DNA of 56,077 bases from an uncultured Spirochaetales bacterium. GTDB taxonomy: Bacteria > Spirochaetota > Spirochaetia > Sphaerochaetales > Sphaerochaetaceae. The DNA is taken from assembly GCA_944393005.1 (NCBI GenBank), contig CALXYO010000003.1, positions 167,740 to 223,816 of the forward strand, written 5' to 3'. The position numbers and the translations under genes are program-made. Below, piece after piece: positions 9,162-17,595 of the stretch. The notes under the pieces were generated by a model. It did no database searches. It saw nothing but the letters and a program-made list of their open reading frames with translations, and was not told the origin of the DNA. Each line of letters opens with the position of its first letter. The stretch's first letter is position 1.

Positions 9162-9998
9162 ATGAAGAAAAGCGTACTGGCAATTCATGATCTTTCGTGC
9201 CATGCGGCAAGCAGCCTTTCCGTTGTGCTGCCGCTGCTTCTTGCTGCGGGACTGGACACTTCGTTTCTTCCCAGTGCCCTGCTGTCGAGTCAGTCGGATG
9301 GTTTTGACAATCTCTTTGTCAGGGACCTGAGCCGCGAATGTGATGAGATAATGGAGAGGTGGAAGTCTTACTCCCTTCATTTCGACTGTCTGTATACAGG
9401 TTATCTTGCTTCTGAAAGCCAGCTGGAACTGGTGCTCAGGGCACGCAGTTCGTTTCTTTCTCCTTCCGCCCTGATTGTGACGGATCCTGTTATGGGGGAT
9501 GAGGGAAAACTGTACCAGAATCTCGGCTCGTCGCATATAGCGATGATGAAGAGTCTTTGCCGCGGATCTTCGGTGATAACCCCGAATTATACAGAGGCTC
9601 TGCTCCTTGCCGGAAGGAGTGATGGTTACACTGCTGAGACAACTCTTCATGAGGCGGAAGAACTTGCCACCAGGCTGTCATCCGAATGCACTTCCTCTGT
9701 GATCATCACGAGCATTCCTCTCTCAGGAGGCATTTATGCGAATCTGGCATGTGACGGCACTCAGGTGCGTGCATTCACATATGAGGACCTGCACGCAAGC
9801 TATCCCGGATGCGGAGATATGTTCGCATCGCTTCTTGTGGCTTTTCTCCTCAACGATGAGAGCTTCTTCGTCTCGGTGCACAAAGCAGGTGAGATTGCAA
9901 GCTATGCGATAAGGGAAACTCTGAAGGAGAAAAAGGAAAGACGGGAAGGCGTATCGGTTTCCCATGCAGTCAGAAGGATGCTGGAGATGAAATTCTGA
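9162..9998 (+). CDS. pdxY: Pyridoxal/pyridoxine kinase, PfkB-like
   Basis: 278 aa. Phosphorylates pyridoxal (and probably pyridoxine or pyridoxamine) in vitamin B6 salvage. The start VLAIHDLSCHAASSLSVVLP is typical of PdxY/PdxK, with the substrate loop in place of the usual S-x-V-x-G-x-V-G. ALIVTDPVMGDEGKLY near residue 105 and ITPNYTEALLLAG near 138 match the family. The ribokinase-type anion hole appears as PGCGDMFASLL near 220, with the catalytic aspartate. Single-gene unit; its stop directly abuts the stop of the convergent patatin gene. Confidence 0.85.
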   Translation: MKKSVLAIHDLSCHAASSLSVVLPLLLAAGLDTSFLPSALLSSQSDGFDNLFVRDLSRECDEIMERWKSYSLHFDCLYTGYLASESQLELVLRARSSFLSPSALIVTDPVMGDEGKLYQNLGSSHIAMMKSLCRGSSVITPNYTEALLLAGRSDGYTAETTLHEAEELATRLSSECTSSVIITSIPLSGGIYANLACDGTQVRAFTYEDLHASYPGCGDMFASLLVAFLLNDESFFVSVHKAGEIASYAIRETLKEKKERREGVSVSHAVRRMLEMKF

Positions 9999-11126
9999 TC
10001 ATTTTTTCTCAAGATAGGCTGAGAAAGGCTTCAGTTTAACCTGTGAGAAATCGCTTCTCAGTGCGAGCCTGTCCAGATATGCTTCAATTGCCTCTCTGTT
10101 GTCCTCATACATCTTCTTCCCGCCTTCAGCGAGTATCTTCATGCTTTCTTCCCTTGTGTCGTCAAGCTTTATTTTTTCTTTTGTCACGATGCCGCTGATT
10201 CTTGTGTAGCGTACGTCGCTCAATGACGAGAGAACCTGGTCGACGAGATCCATCTGGGCATTCGGGTATATCTTCATCACAGGTTCAGCCCATCCTGCAA
10301 CCCCGTTTAAGGCTTCTTTCGGGTTGAATCTGTATATTCCCCTTGCGGTTGAAAGCGAGAGGATGTGAAAGACCGTGCATGATGGATAAAGCTTTCTTGC
10401 CTCTTCATATGCAAGCAGTGCCGGGTTGTTCGCCATGACACCTCCGTCAAGCAGTGCAGCTTCCTTTCCCTGCGGTGTCACGGTGTACAGAGGAGGAAAG
10501 TACAGAGGAGCTGCAGCCGATGCCCTGGCAGCTGTTGCCGCGCCAGTATCCTTCCAGCTGTTGTAGGAAGAGAGGATTTCGCCTTTTCCTCCAATGCTGT
10601 CGTATGAGACGACCATGACAGGAACCATCGCATCGCTGAGTTTCACCTCGCCGAAAGTGCCGATGAGGAATTTCTCAAGAGAAGAAGAGTCGTATTTGTC
10701 TGTGAACACACTGCCGAACAGTCTGTTTCTGGATGAGAAGATTTTTCTGGCGTTTTCGGTGTACAGGGTTTTGAAGCATGCCGGATCCGCAGTGCGCTCG
10801 ATATAGCCGTCAGTTACATCAGCATGGCTGAAGAGACCGGTTCTGACGTGTCTTGTGACGGCACACTCTCCTCCTTCTTCCTTTCTCACATTCACTTCCT
10901 TCATTGCCAGTCCAAGTGCAAGAAGCGCTCCTGTCGAGGTCCCCGCGATCAGGTCGAAATGGGAATACAGCGGCCTCATGTCGCCTTTTGATCTCAGATA
11001 GTCATTCATGGCTGACAGCAGCACGGCAGGAACGATTCCCCGTATGCCGCCTCCGTCTATTGAAAGGATGTATCTTTCCTCAGAAGCTTCCTTCTGTTTC
11101 TTCCATGGAAATTTGAACACGCTCAT
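9999..11126 (-). CDS. Patatin-like phospholipase
   Basis: 375 aa, cytoplasmic patatin-family lipid acyl hydrolase with a Ser-Asp dyad. Visible elements: oxyanion loop SIDGGGIRGIVP near residue 23, nucleophile elbow AGTSTGALLALG near 63 (the first S of G-T-S-T-G is the nucleophile), and the aspartate in LLDGGVMANNP near 228. No signal peptide. The family releases fatty acids from phospholipids; the true substrate here is unknown. The upstream region is shared with the divergent radical SAM gene: only 15 bp separate the two start codons. Confidence 0.88.
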   Translation of the reverse strand: MSVFKFPWKKQKEASEERYILSIDGGGIRGIVPAVLLSAMNDYLRSKGDMRPLYSHFDLIAGTSTGALLALGLAMKEVNVRKEEGGECAVTRHVRTGLFSHADVTDGYIERTADPACFKTLYTENARKIFSSRNRLFGSVFTDKYDSSSLEKFLIGTFGEVKLSDAMVPVMVVSYDSIGGKGEILSSYNSWKDTGAATAARASAAAPLYFPPLYTVTPQGKEAALLDGGVMANNPALLAYEEARKLYPSCTVFHILSLSTARGIYRFNPKEALNGVAGWAEPVMKIYPNAQMDLVDQVLSSLSDVRYTRISGIVTKEKIKLDDTREESMKILAEGGKKMYEDNREAIEAYLDRLALRSDFSQVKLKPFSAYLEKK

Positions 11127-11134
11127 GCTATAAT
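11106..11134 (+). promoter_or_regulatory. Promoter of the radical SAM gene (leaderless type)
   Basis: TGGAAA (11106-11111), 17-nt spacer, extended -10 TGC-TATAAT (hexamer 11129-11134), then 7 nt to the ATG at 11142. The promoter lies mostly inside the 5' coding end of the divergent patatin gene. No Shine-Dalgarno site precedes the ATG. Confidence 0.6.
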
Positions 11135-11141
11135 CCGCTCC

Positions 11142-12080
11142 ATGTATGAGAACTGTAGATTATGCCCGAATTTTTGTGAAGTGGACAGACATAAGACAAA
11201 AGGCGCATGCGGACAGACTGACAGGGTCAGGATCGCATGGTCCGGCCTTCATAAGGGAGAAGAACCCCCTGTAAGCGGAGAATACGGTTCCGGCATGATA
11301 TTCTTCACGGGCTGTCCTCTGGGCTGCCGTTTCTGCCAGAATTATCAGATATCATCACCGCGGGATGATGCATACGGCATAGAGGTCACGACAGATGAGC
11401 TGAGTGAGATCATGCTTGCCCTTCAGGATTTCAAGGCTGCCAGCCTCAATTTGGTAACCGGTACTCACTTTATACCCAGTATTGCAGCATCTCTTGACAT
11501 TGCAAAGAAAAAGGGCTTCTGTCTGCCCGTTGTGTGGAATTCATCGGGATATGAAAGTCAGGAAGGCTTACAAATAATTGATCCATACATAGATGTCTAT
11601 CTGGTTGATGTTAAGACCTATGACAGGAATGTCGCTGCGAAATTCTGCGGCAGGGCACGCTACTGTGACTATATGGATTCAGTGATGGATTTCATTGTAT
11701 CCCGTCATCCTCATACGGATCTGGACAGGATGAAGGGGACACTTGTGCGTCATCTTGTTTTTCCGGGTGAGCTTGATGCGACAAAACAGTTCCTTGTCAG
11801 ATTCGCACAGAAGTACAGGAAAAGCTGCTATCTGTCCCTCATGGTCCAGTTCATACCGCCCAGGGGGGATGTGTATTTTCCTCCTGTGAGTGATGAGGAA
11901 TATGATGAGCTGATAGACATGCTTGATATCCTGGGCATCGATGACGGCTTTGTGCAGGACAGGAGCGATGACGATATCCTGTGGATACCGGATTTCAGGA
12001 AAGATGTTCCTTTCCCCTCATCATTCGCAGCTGCCCTGCCTTATTTCCTTGAACTCAAGAGAAAGAAGCTCAGCCTATAG
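11142..12080 (+). CDS. Radical SAM protein, PflX/COG1313-like
   Basis: 312 aa. Radical SAM enzyme related to pyruvate formate-lyase activating enzymes. The 4Fe-4S motif is TGCPLGCRFCQNYQ near residue 51 (C-x3-C-x2-C). Additional N-terminal cysteines CRLCPNFCEVDR and GACGQTDRVRIA are typical of the PflX group. LVTGTHFIPSI and VWNSSGYES fit the barrel. Members act as glycyl-radical activators or modify unknown proteins; there is no glycyl-radical enzyme nearby to decide. Its last 11 nt overlap the convergent UMP kinase gene. Confidence 0.85.
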   Translation: MYENCRLCPNFCEVDRHKTKGACGQTDRVRIAWSGLHKGEEPPVSGEYGSGMIFFTGCPLGCRFCQNYQISSPRDDAYGIEVTTDELSEIMLALQDFKAASLNLVTGTHFIPSIAASLDIAKKKGFCLPVVWNSSGYESQEGLQIIDPYIDVYLVDVKTYDRNVAAKFCGRARYCDYMDSVMDFIVSRHPHTDLDRMKGTLVRHLVFPGELDATKQFLVRFAQKYRKSCYLSLMVQFIPPRGDVYFPPVSDEEYDELIDMLDILGIDDGFVQDRSDDDILWIPDFRKDVPFPSSFAAALPYFLELKRKKLSL

Positions 12081-12762
12081 TCGTTCCGGTATACTCCATG
12101 CCTGTGAGTATGGCCATTGTGTTTGCGATATTACGGCCTTCCGCACAGATGACCTTCATGCCGCTTTCCTTTGCCATGCCTGAGGCGATAGGATCAAATG
12201 GTGTGTTCTTTCCCGGTTCCCATGTGGTTCCGACCATGGCGATGAAGTCATCCCATGAAATATCATCCAGAGGTTCCGCATCGGGATTCTTTCTCGGATC
12301 GTCTGTATATACTTTTGCGATATTCGAGAGATTGATCACCGTTCCGGCATTGAAGCGGCGGGCAAGGTAGACAGCGTCCGTATCGGTTGAGAAACCGGGC
12401 TTCCATCCTGCCGCAACGAGAACCTGTGATGAGAATGAGATATCATCGGCAGTCGGGTCTGTCACGAGTTCGTCTGTGACATACTCGCTGAAGATGGCCC
12501 TCACGAGGCTTCCGTTGAGGTGCGTGGCCCTGATCCCGAGCCAGTCCTGCTCACTGCTGCTGCAGTCCTTCCTGACATCCCTGAGCGCATTCTGGTATAT
12601 TCTTGCGGGAGCTCCGCCTCCGCATACGAAGATAAGCTTGCGTGTTCTGTCCTCATCAAGATATTTCTTCATCTCAGTATAGAAGGATGAGAGAAAAGAG
12701 GAGTCAACTTTATCCGGCGCGATGATCGATCCGCCAAGCGAAATAACTGTAATATTGCTCAT
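12070..12762 (-). CDS. Uridylate kinase, archaeal-type PyrH-like
   Basis: 230 aa, amino-acid-kinase fold. The start ITVISLGGSIIAPDKVD has the ATP-binding GGS loop, and IFVCGGGAPARIYQNAL is the second nucleotide loop. The spacing and VYLARRFNAGTVINLSNIAKVYTDDP match the archaeal-type UMP kinase group rather than the usual bacterial PyrH. It should convert UMP to UDP, the step after the pyrimidine operon at 38.6-44.6 kb. AAGGAG precedes the ATG by 7 nt. A second, bacterial PyrH could exist elsewhere in the genome. Confidence 0.75.
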   Translation of the reverse strand: MSNITVISLGGSIIAPDKVDSSFLSSFYTEMKKYLDEDRTRKLIFVCGGGAPARIYQNALRDVRKDCSSSEQDWLGIRATHLNGSLVRAIFSEYVTDELVTDPTADDISFSSQVLVAAGWKPGFSTDTDAVYLARRFNAGTVINLSNIAKVYTDDPRKNPDAEPLDDISWDDFIAMVGTTWEPGKNTPFDPIASGMAKESGMKVICAEGRNIANTMAILTGMEYTGTTIG

Positions 12763-12868
12763 GCCGTTCTCCTTGAAACACCATGAATCATATCTGAAAG
12801 AGCGTTTTTAGCCAATTATGAGGAAAAATTTGTATATAGGGTATCAATAAAATTCGGAGGATATGAAA

Positions 12869-13318
12869 ATGAATGACATGAATTCAGCTTTGATTGAAGG
12901 AACCGTGGTGGCATCTCCCGCGGTCAAGGCGAAAAGCACAGTATCGGGAAGCAGTCTTGTCATGTTCAGGATTGCGTCAAACAGGTACTACAGGGACAGA
13001 AAGAATGAAGAAGGAAAATGGCTGGCGGACACACTTTATCTGGACATAGCCTGCTGGGGCTCGCTGGGAGACTTCTGCATGGAGTCGATCTGCAAGGGAC
13101 AGACGGTAAGGGTAGTGGGCAGAATAAAGAATTCAACCTACAAATCTCCCGACGGAAGCCGTGAATACTCCAGATTCAGCATTCTTGCCCAGCATATAAC
13201 ATTCCGCCAGAGGAAACAGAACGGGGAAGGTGAGAAGGAAGAAGAGATCACTCTCAATGCCGGCAATGAGGATGATGCCGCTCTTCTTGCCGAACCTATT
13301 GTTGTATACGAATATTAA
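12869..13318 (+). CDS. ssb: Single-stranded DNA-binding protein
   Basis: 149 aa with one OB-fold (about residues 5-112): IEGTVVASPAVK, MFRIASNRYYRDR, TLYLDIACWG and GQTVRVVGRIKNSTYKSPDG are the standard SSB strands. After the fold there is only a short charged linker. The C-terminus ends ALLAEPIVVYEY and lacks the acidic D-D-x-I-P-F tip that recruits partner proteins in most bacterial SSBs. I take the second ATG (12869), 8 nt from GGAGG, over the ATG at 12863, which is only 2 nt away. It may be the only SSB or a paralogue. Confidence 0.85.
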   Translation: MNDMNSALIEGTVVASPAVKAKSTVSGSSLVMFRIASNRYYRDRKNEEGKWLADTLYLDIACWGSLGDFCMESICKGQTVRVVGRIKNSTYKSPDGSREYSRFSILAQHITFRQRKQNGEGEKEEEITLNAGNEDDAALLAEPIVVYEY

Positions 13319-13359
13319 TTCCTATAACGGTATAGTAATTTCTGTTTAAAATATGAGGT

Positions 13360-13394
13360 GCAGGTCTGTATCAGACTCTGCCCTTCATTTTTTA
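13360..13394 (+). terminator. Probable intrinsic terminator after ssb
   Basis: GCAGGTCTG, loop TAT, then CAGACTCTGC: a stem with one bulge, followed after a few bases by a run of six T. It lies 41 nt after the ssb stop and before the thioredoxin-like gene. Confidence 0.45.
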
Positions 13395-13454
13395 CGCCGT
13401 TCTTGTGTGATGGCTTTCTCCTGCATTATATTTAAAGTGTCAGGAGGATGGATT

Positions 13455-13772
13455 ATGGAAAACATCAGGGCTCAGGATTTCGAGAGCCGTATCAGGGAAA
13501 AGGAATACTGTGTTCTTTTATTCTGTTCACCGATGAATGTGAACTGTGTTCTTGCGGAAAACGCCCTTTCCTGCCTTGAAGATGGGTACAGTGAAAACAC
13601 ATCTTTCTTCAAAAGCGACATAACGGAAGATGTGGCTCTTGCACAGAAGTTTTCAGTGTTTTCAGTACCGAGAGTGTGTCTTTTCCACAACGGGTCACCG
13701 GTGGATGCGCTTACCGGTGCCGTGTCGCACAGTGTGATGAAGGCATTCCTTGACAGGACGATCTCTCATTGA
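13455..13772 (+). CDS. Thioredoxin-fold protein without the CxxC active site
   Basis: 105 aa, no signal peptide. The pattern is that of thioredoxin: CVLLFCSPMNVNC at the active-site position, then DITEDVALAQKFSVFSVPRVCLFHNG with the cis-proline loop and the following strand. The W-C-G-P-C motif is replaced by C-S-P-M-N-V-N-C, so the two cysteines are six residues apart and classical dithiol chemistry is unlikely. It could act as a chaperone-like or binding protein. CAGGAGG lies 7 nt before the ATG. The end overlaps the convergent lipoprotein gene by 7 nt. Confidence 0.65.
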   Translation: MENIRAQDFESRIREKEYCVLLFCSPMNVNCVLAENALSCLEDGYSENTSFFKSDITEDVALAQKFSVFSVPRVCLFHNGSPVDALTGAVSHSVMKAFLDRTISH

Positions 13773-14722
13773 GGAACGTATTCGCCGCTTGTGTTAGGAT
13801 AGCCGAAAGTCTCGCCTCTTGTCGTGCATATGTAGAAGTCTGTTTTCGTATTCGTGTCATGACTGCCGAGTCTTCTGCACACGCTTCTTGTTGAAGTCGC
13901 TTCTTTTGAGTTGAATGCGTCTGACAGCCATGCGAATTCATTTCTGAGCTGGTTGTAACTTGCCTCCACCTGTCTGCTGCCGAAGCCTGAATAGGATGTT
14001 GTCTCACCGTTGGTGTAGACAAAAGCATCAAGTATCTCACCGTTGCCTGAGGCTGTGTCATACAGCACGAACACGCCGTTGTTGGATGCAAGTGTCTCAC
14101 CTGAGTGCGCATAAAGGTTTATGACTCTGCTTCCGTCTTCATTCACTGTGATCTCATCTTCTCCCTCAGCATCCCAGAATATTACAATGTAGTCGCCGAC
14201 TTTCACGTCGATGGAAGGAAGAATATAAGAGTGGTTTTCGTATCCTTTCGTTCCGTCCATAACGCATAAGCCTTCCGTGTTGCCTTTTGTATGCACTTCA
14301 AGCTCGATCCTGTCCGGTTGCGTTTCCGTTCCACGGGAGGAGAATTCATTTATGTACAGTTCGGGTATTTCCTCGTTCCGTCCGTAAAGCTTCATCCGTA
14401 CGGCAGTACTGTTGTAGGCCTTGTCGCTGACACGTATGAAAAGATCACACGGCTCACTTACGCTGAGTTTTTCATGGCTGGTGATCAGTACGGTTGAAGG
14501 ATCCTCCAGATGCCAGGCGGGAGCACTGCCGTTTATCTTTACCTCATTCACGCTGATTTCCTCGCTGAATGAGATTCTTATCCTGTCACGGCTCAGAACG
14601 TCGCAGCGTGTCATGGCAGGTATTATCCTGTCGCCTGATACAAATGAATTGACTATGTTGCCTATTTCAGGCATGGAACATGATGATAGCAGAAATGTCA
14701 GTAAAAGCAGAAATATCTTCAT
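13766..14722 (-). CDS. Lipoprotein with a lamin-tail-like domain
   Basis: 318 aa from the ATG at 14722. The N-terminus MKIFLLLLTFLLSSCSMPE is a lipoprotein signal with lipobox L-S-S-C, so the mature protein should be anchored by Cys16. An immunoglobulin-like part (residues 30-125, ISFSEEISVNEVKING) precedes a segment resembling the lamin-tail domain: ELYINEFSSRGTETQPDRIE and VKVGDYIVIFWDAEGED. Such domains occur in secreted bacterial nucleases and surface proteins; here no catalytic domain is seen. Function unknown. An upstream in-frame start at 14761 would bury the signal peptide. Confidence 0.65.
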   Translation of the reverse strand: MKIFLLLLTFLLSSCSMPEIGNIVNSFVSGDRIIPAMTRCDVLSRDRIRISFSEEISVNEVKINGSAPAWHLEDPSTVLITSHEKLSVSEPCDLFIRVSDKAYNSTAVRMKLYGRNEEIPELYINEFSSRGTETQPDRIELEVHTKGNTEGLCVMDGTKGYENHSYILPSIDVKVGDYIVIFWDAEGEDEITVNEDGSRVINLYAHSGETLASNNGVFVLYDTASGNGEILDAFVYTNGETTSYSGFGSRQVEASYNQLRNEFAWLSDAFNSKEATSTRSVCRRLGSHDTNTKTDFYICTTRGETFGYPNTSGEYVPQ

Positions 14723-14750
14723 GACACCATATACAAAATAAGTTCCGCTT

Positions 14751-14780
14751 TTGACTAACACAATATGATTCTGCTATTGT
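14751..14780 (+). promoter_or_regulatory. Promoter of argH
   Basis: TTGACT (14751-14756), 18-nt spacer, TATTGT (14775-14780) preceded by TGC (extended -10). The predicted start near 14787 leaves a short leader with AAGGAGG before argH. On the opposite strand, TTGTGT and TATTTT 17 nt apart (14763-14735) could serve the divergent lipoprotein gene, leaving about 5 nt of leader. Confidence 0.55.
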
Positions 14781-14809
14781 GCTGAATTAAGTAAGGAGGC
14801 GTGACTCTT

Positions 14810-16180
14810 ATGGCCAGATTGTGGCAGAAAAACTACTCTCTTGATTCCCTCATGCAGAGTTTCACGGTCAGGAACGATTATATCCTCGACAGGGATCTCG
14901 TACTAAGTGATGTCGTATCATCGTATGCCCATGCAAAGGGACTTGAGAAGATCGGAATACTGACAGAAAGCGAGACGGCTTTGCTCAGGAAGGGTCTTGA
15001 GGAGATTGCTTCCCTTCAGAAGGAAGGTCGTTTTGAGATAAAGGCGGAGGATGAGGACTGCCATACCGCCATAGAAGGGTACCTCACGTCCTGCTGCGGA
15101 GAAGTGGGAAAGAAGATCCATACCGGACGCAGCCGCAATGACCAGGTTGAGACAGCGCTCAGAGTGTATATGAGGGAAGGTGTGCTTAAAATCGGAGAGG
15201 AAGCCTGTGTTTTTGCCCTTGAACTCCTTTCAAGTGCCGGAAAGTATGAGATGGTCCCGATGCCGGGGCGCACGCACACGCAGCTTGCGATGCCTTCTTC
15301 CATCGGACTGTGGTTCTCATCATTTGCCGCGGAGATCATGGACGAGGCATCTCATCTTCTTGATGTCTGCCGTCTCATAGACCAGTGTCCCCTCGGCTCA
15401 GCGGCTTCATACGGTGTTCCCCTTCCGCTTGACAGAGAGTACACATCCTCTCTTCTCGGCTTTGAAAGAGTGCAGAAAAACGTGCTTTATGCTGCAAACA
15501 GCAGGGGAAAGTTCGAGGCGCTCGTGCTTGATGCCTGCGAGTATCTGACAGGCACGGCATGCAAGATGGCACAGGATCTTATTCTCTTCACGCTTCCTGA
15601 GCTGGGATATTTCTCATTGCCGAAGGAACTTACAACAGGAAGCTCAATAATGCCGCAGAAGAAGAATCCCGATGGACTTGAGCTTGTGCGCTCACGCTCC
15701 TGCATTGTCTCTTCAGCCTCCTCGCTTGTAAAGAACATCATACGTCCTCTGGTGAGCGGCTACAACCGCGATTTCCAGGATACGAAGGAACCTCTGATGA
15801 CAGGACTGAAGACTTCATTCGAGATAATCGCGATCATGGCAAGGATGGTAGAGGGGCTTGAAGTCCATGAAGACAGGCTCAGGGAAGGTATGAGGAACGA
15901 GATTTTCGCGACTGACAAGGTCTTTGACAAAGTCATGGCAGGAGGAAACTTCCGCGACAGCTACAGGCATGTGGGACTGAACCTTGAAGATGTCGAGAAA
16001 ATAGATGTGGATGCCGCACTGAGAAAGAGGACAAGCCTGGGTGCTCCCGGCAATCTGCGTCTTGAGGATGATCTCAAAAGGGCAGATGAGCTGAAAGCAG
16101 TGTTCTCACAGAGACTCGAAAGGCTTTCAGCTGTTTATGAAAACCTCATCCCTTCTGTAAATTCTGTTCTCTCATGGTGA
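14810..16180 (+). CDS. argH: Argininosuccinate lyase
   Basis: 456 aa, usual length. Cleaves argininosuccinate to arginine and fumarate, the last step of arginine synthesis. Start MARLWQKNYSLDSLMQSFTV is normal for ArgH. The fumarase-superfamily signature GSSIMPQKKNPDGLELVR lies near residue 275, and TGRSRNDQVETALRVYMRE near 105 and PGRTHTQLAMPSSIG near 150 carry active-site residues. AAGGAGG is about 10 nt from the ATG. No argG lies beside it, so the gene is solitary here. Confidence 0.95.
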   Translation: MARLWQKNYSLDSLMQSFTVRNDYILDRDLVLSDVVSSYAHAKGLEKIGILTESETALLRKGLEEIASLQKEGRFEIKAEDEDCHTAIEGYLTSCCGEVGKKIHTGRSRNDQVETALRVYMREGVLKIGEEACVFALELLSSAGKYEMVPMPGRTHTQLAMPSSIGLWFSSFAAEIMDEASHLLDVCRLIDQCPLGSAASYGVPLPLDREYTSSLLGFERVQKNVLYAANSRGKFEALVLDACEYLTGTACKMAQDLILFTLPELGYFSLPKELTTGSSIMPQKKNPDGLELVRSRSCIVSSASSLVKNIIRPLVSGYNRDFQDTKEPLMTGLKTSFEIIAIMARMVEGLEVHEDRLREGMRNEIFATDKVFDKVMAGGNFRDSYRHVGLNLEDVEKIDVDAALRKRTSLGAPGNLRLEDDLKRADELKAVFSQRLERLSAVYENLIPSVNSVLSW

Positions 16181-16206
16181 ATTTTCCTTTTTGATATTTC
16201 CTTCGG

Positions 16207-16235
16207 TTGAACAAATACATCCAGACCGGTAATAT
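16207..16235 (+). promoter_or_regulatory. Promoter of the PRPP synthetase gene (leaderless type)
   Basis: TTGAAC (16207-16212), exactly 17 nt, TAATAT (16230-16235), then 8 nt to the ATG at 16244. No Shine-Dalgarno site. This is the cleanest of the predicted leaderless promoters. Confidence 0.65.
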
Positions 16236-16243
16236 CTAAAGCT

Positions 16244-17533
16244 ATGAGCATCATCAAACCGCATAAGCTGGGTGTTATTGCCGGCCCCGGCAGTGAGTAT
16301 TTTACCGGCAAGGTTGTCAAGCACCTGAGAAGGCTTTACATAGACCGCTATGAGAAGGTCTCCAAGGCGTTATCGAAAAGGCATTCAATAAGCGAGGAGG
16401 AGCTTCTTGAGAAGGTGACATTGCTGGATGATCTGGACAGCAAGAAGATCCCCACAGGAAAGCTTCCCAGTGCATTCTACTGCCCGGATGTCACAATCAA
16501 TGTGAAGTACACCAGATTCGCCAACGGAGAAGAGAAGGCAGAGCTGATCGATCCTGTAAGAGGTCTTAACGTATACATCATCCATGATGTGTCCAATTCG
16601 GCTCCGATCAAGGTCGCAGGACTTGACGAACCACAGCCGATTTCCGTGAATGACCATCTGATGTTCCTTTTCACGACAATTGACGCCGTGAAGCTTGCAG
16701 GAGCCGCATCAATAACACTGGTGCTTCCGACATATCCTTATGCACGCCAGCATAAGAAAGGCGGAAGGGAAGCTCTCACCGCAAGTATGTTCGCCCGTTT
16801 CTGCGAGGGACTCGGTGTTGAGAGGATCATAACTCTGGATATCCACTCGAGGGAGATCGAGAACGCATTCTCAACTTGCCACCTTGAAAACCTCCATGGC
16901 TCATACCAGACACTTATTGCCCTGAGGAAAGTCATTGACCTTTCCGATCCGGATCTTGTGGTCGTCTCTCCCGATACCGGTGCCGTAAGCCGCAACAAGT
17001 TCTATGCGCAAGGCCTTCACAGACCACTTGCCATGCTGTACAAGGAAAGAGACTACTCAATCGTCAGCAAGGACGCCAAGAACAGCAACATCAAGAGCAT
17101 CAACCTGCTTGGAGACGTAAGGGGCAAAACAGTACTGATGGCCGACGACATGATCGCAACCGGCGGTACGATGATCATCGCAATGAGGGAGCTTATGAAC
17201 CTCGGTGCGAAGAAGATCATCTGCATGGTGTCCCTTCCTTTCTTCAACGGAAATGCCGTCGAGAATTTCGATGCGGCATACAGGGAAGGTGTTTTCTACA
17301 GGATAATCGGTACCAATGCTGTCTATCAGGGCCGTCATCTGCTTGAGAAGGAATGGTTCATTCAGGCTGATGTGACTGAGCTTTTCGCCCGTGTCATATC
17401 ACGTCTGCATCATGGTCGTTCGATTTCACCGCTTCTTGACAACCGCAAGTTCATCCAGAAGCTTATTGATGACACACAGGCAAAGAAAGCCGGAGAGGAA
17501 AATATGTTCGCGGAAGAGGACAACCCCCTCTGA
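16244..17533 (+). CDS. prs: Ribose-phosphate pyrophosphokinase, long form
   Basis: 429 aa, about 110 more than the usual 310-320. Makes PRPP from ribose-5-phosphate and ATP for nucleotide, histidine and tryptophan synthesis. Recognisable elements: RFANGEEKAELIDPVRG (near 86), the flexible loop PTYPYARQHKKGGREALTAS (near 165), LDIHSREIENAF, and the PRPP loop VLMADDMIATGGTM (near 300). The extra length is an N-terminal insertion of about 45 residues rich in charged helix, an insertion near IKVAGLDEPQP, and a C-terminal tail. It supplies PRPP for the PyrE step of the pyrimidine operon in this window. Confidence 0.88.
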   Translation: MSIIKPHKLGVIAGPGSEYFTGKVVKHLRRLYIDRYEKVSKALSKRHSISEEELLEKVTLLDDLDSKKIPTGKLPSAFYCPDVTINVKYTRFANGEEKAELIDPVRGLNVYIIHDVSNSAPIKVAGLDEPQPISVNDHLMFLFTTIDAVKLAGAASITLVLPTYPYARQHKKGGREALTASMFARFCEGLGVERIITLDIHSREIENAFSTCHLENLHGSYQTLIALRKVIDLSDPDLVVVSPDTGAVSRNKFYAQGLHRPLAMLYKERDYSIVSKDAKNSNIKSINLLGDVRGKTVLMADDMIATGGTMIIAMRELMNLGAKKIICMVSLPFFNGNAVENFDAAYREGVFYRIIGTNAVYQGRHLLEKEWFIQADVTELFARVISRLHHGRSISPLLDNRKFIQKLIDDTQAKKAGEENMFAEEDNPL

Positions 17534-17552
17534 TAAATTTTTTATTCTCGGG

Positions 17553-17576
17553 AAAGGGGGCAGGTGCCCCCTTTTT
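17553..17576 (+). terminator. Intrinsic terminator after the PRPP synthetase gene
   Basis: AAAGGGGGC, loop AGGT, GCCCCCTTT: a perfect 9-bp, G+C-rich stem running into a short T tract, 20 nt after the stop codon. Confidence 0.8.
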
Positions 17577-17595
17577 GGCGTGAAGGAGAAGCATT

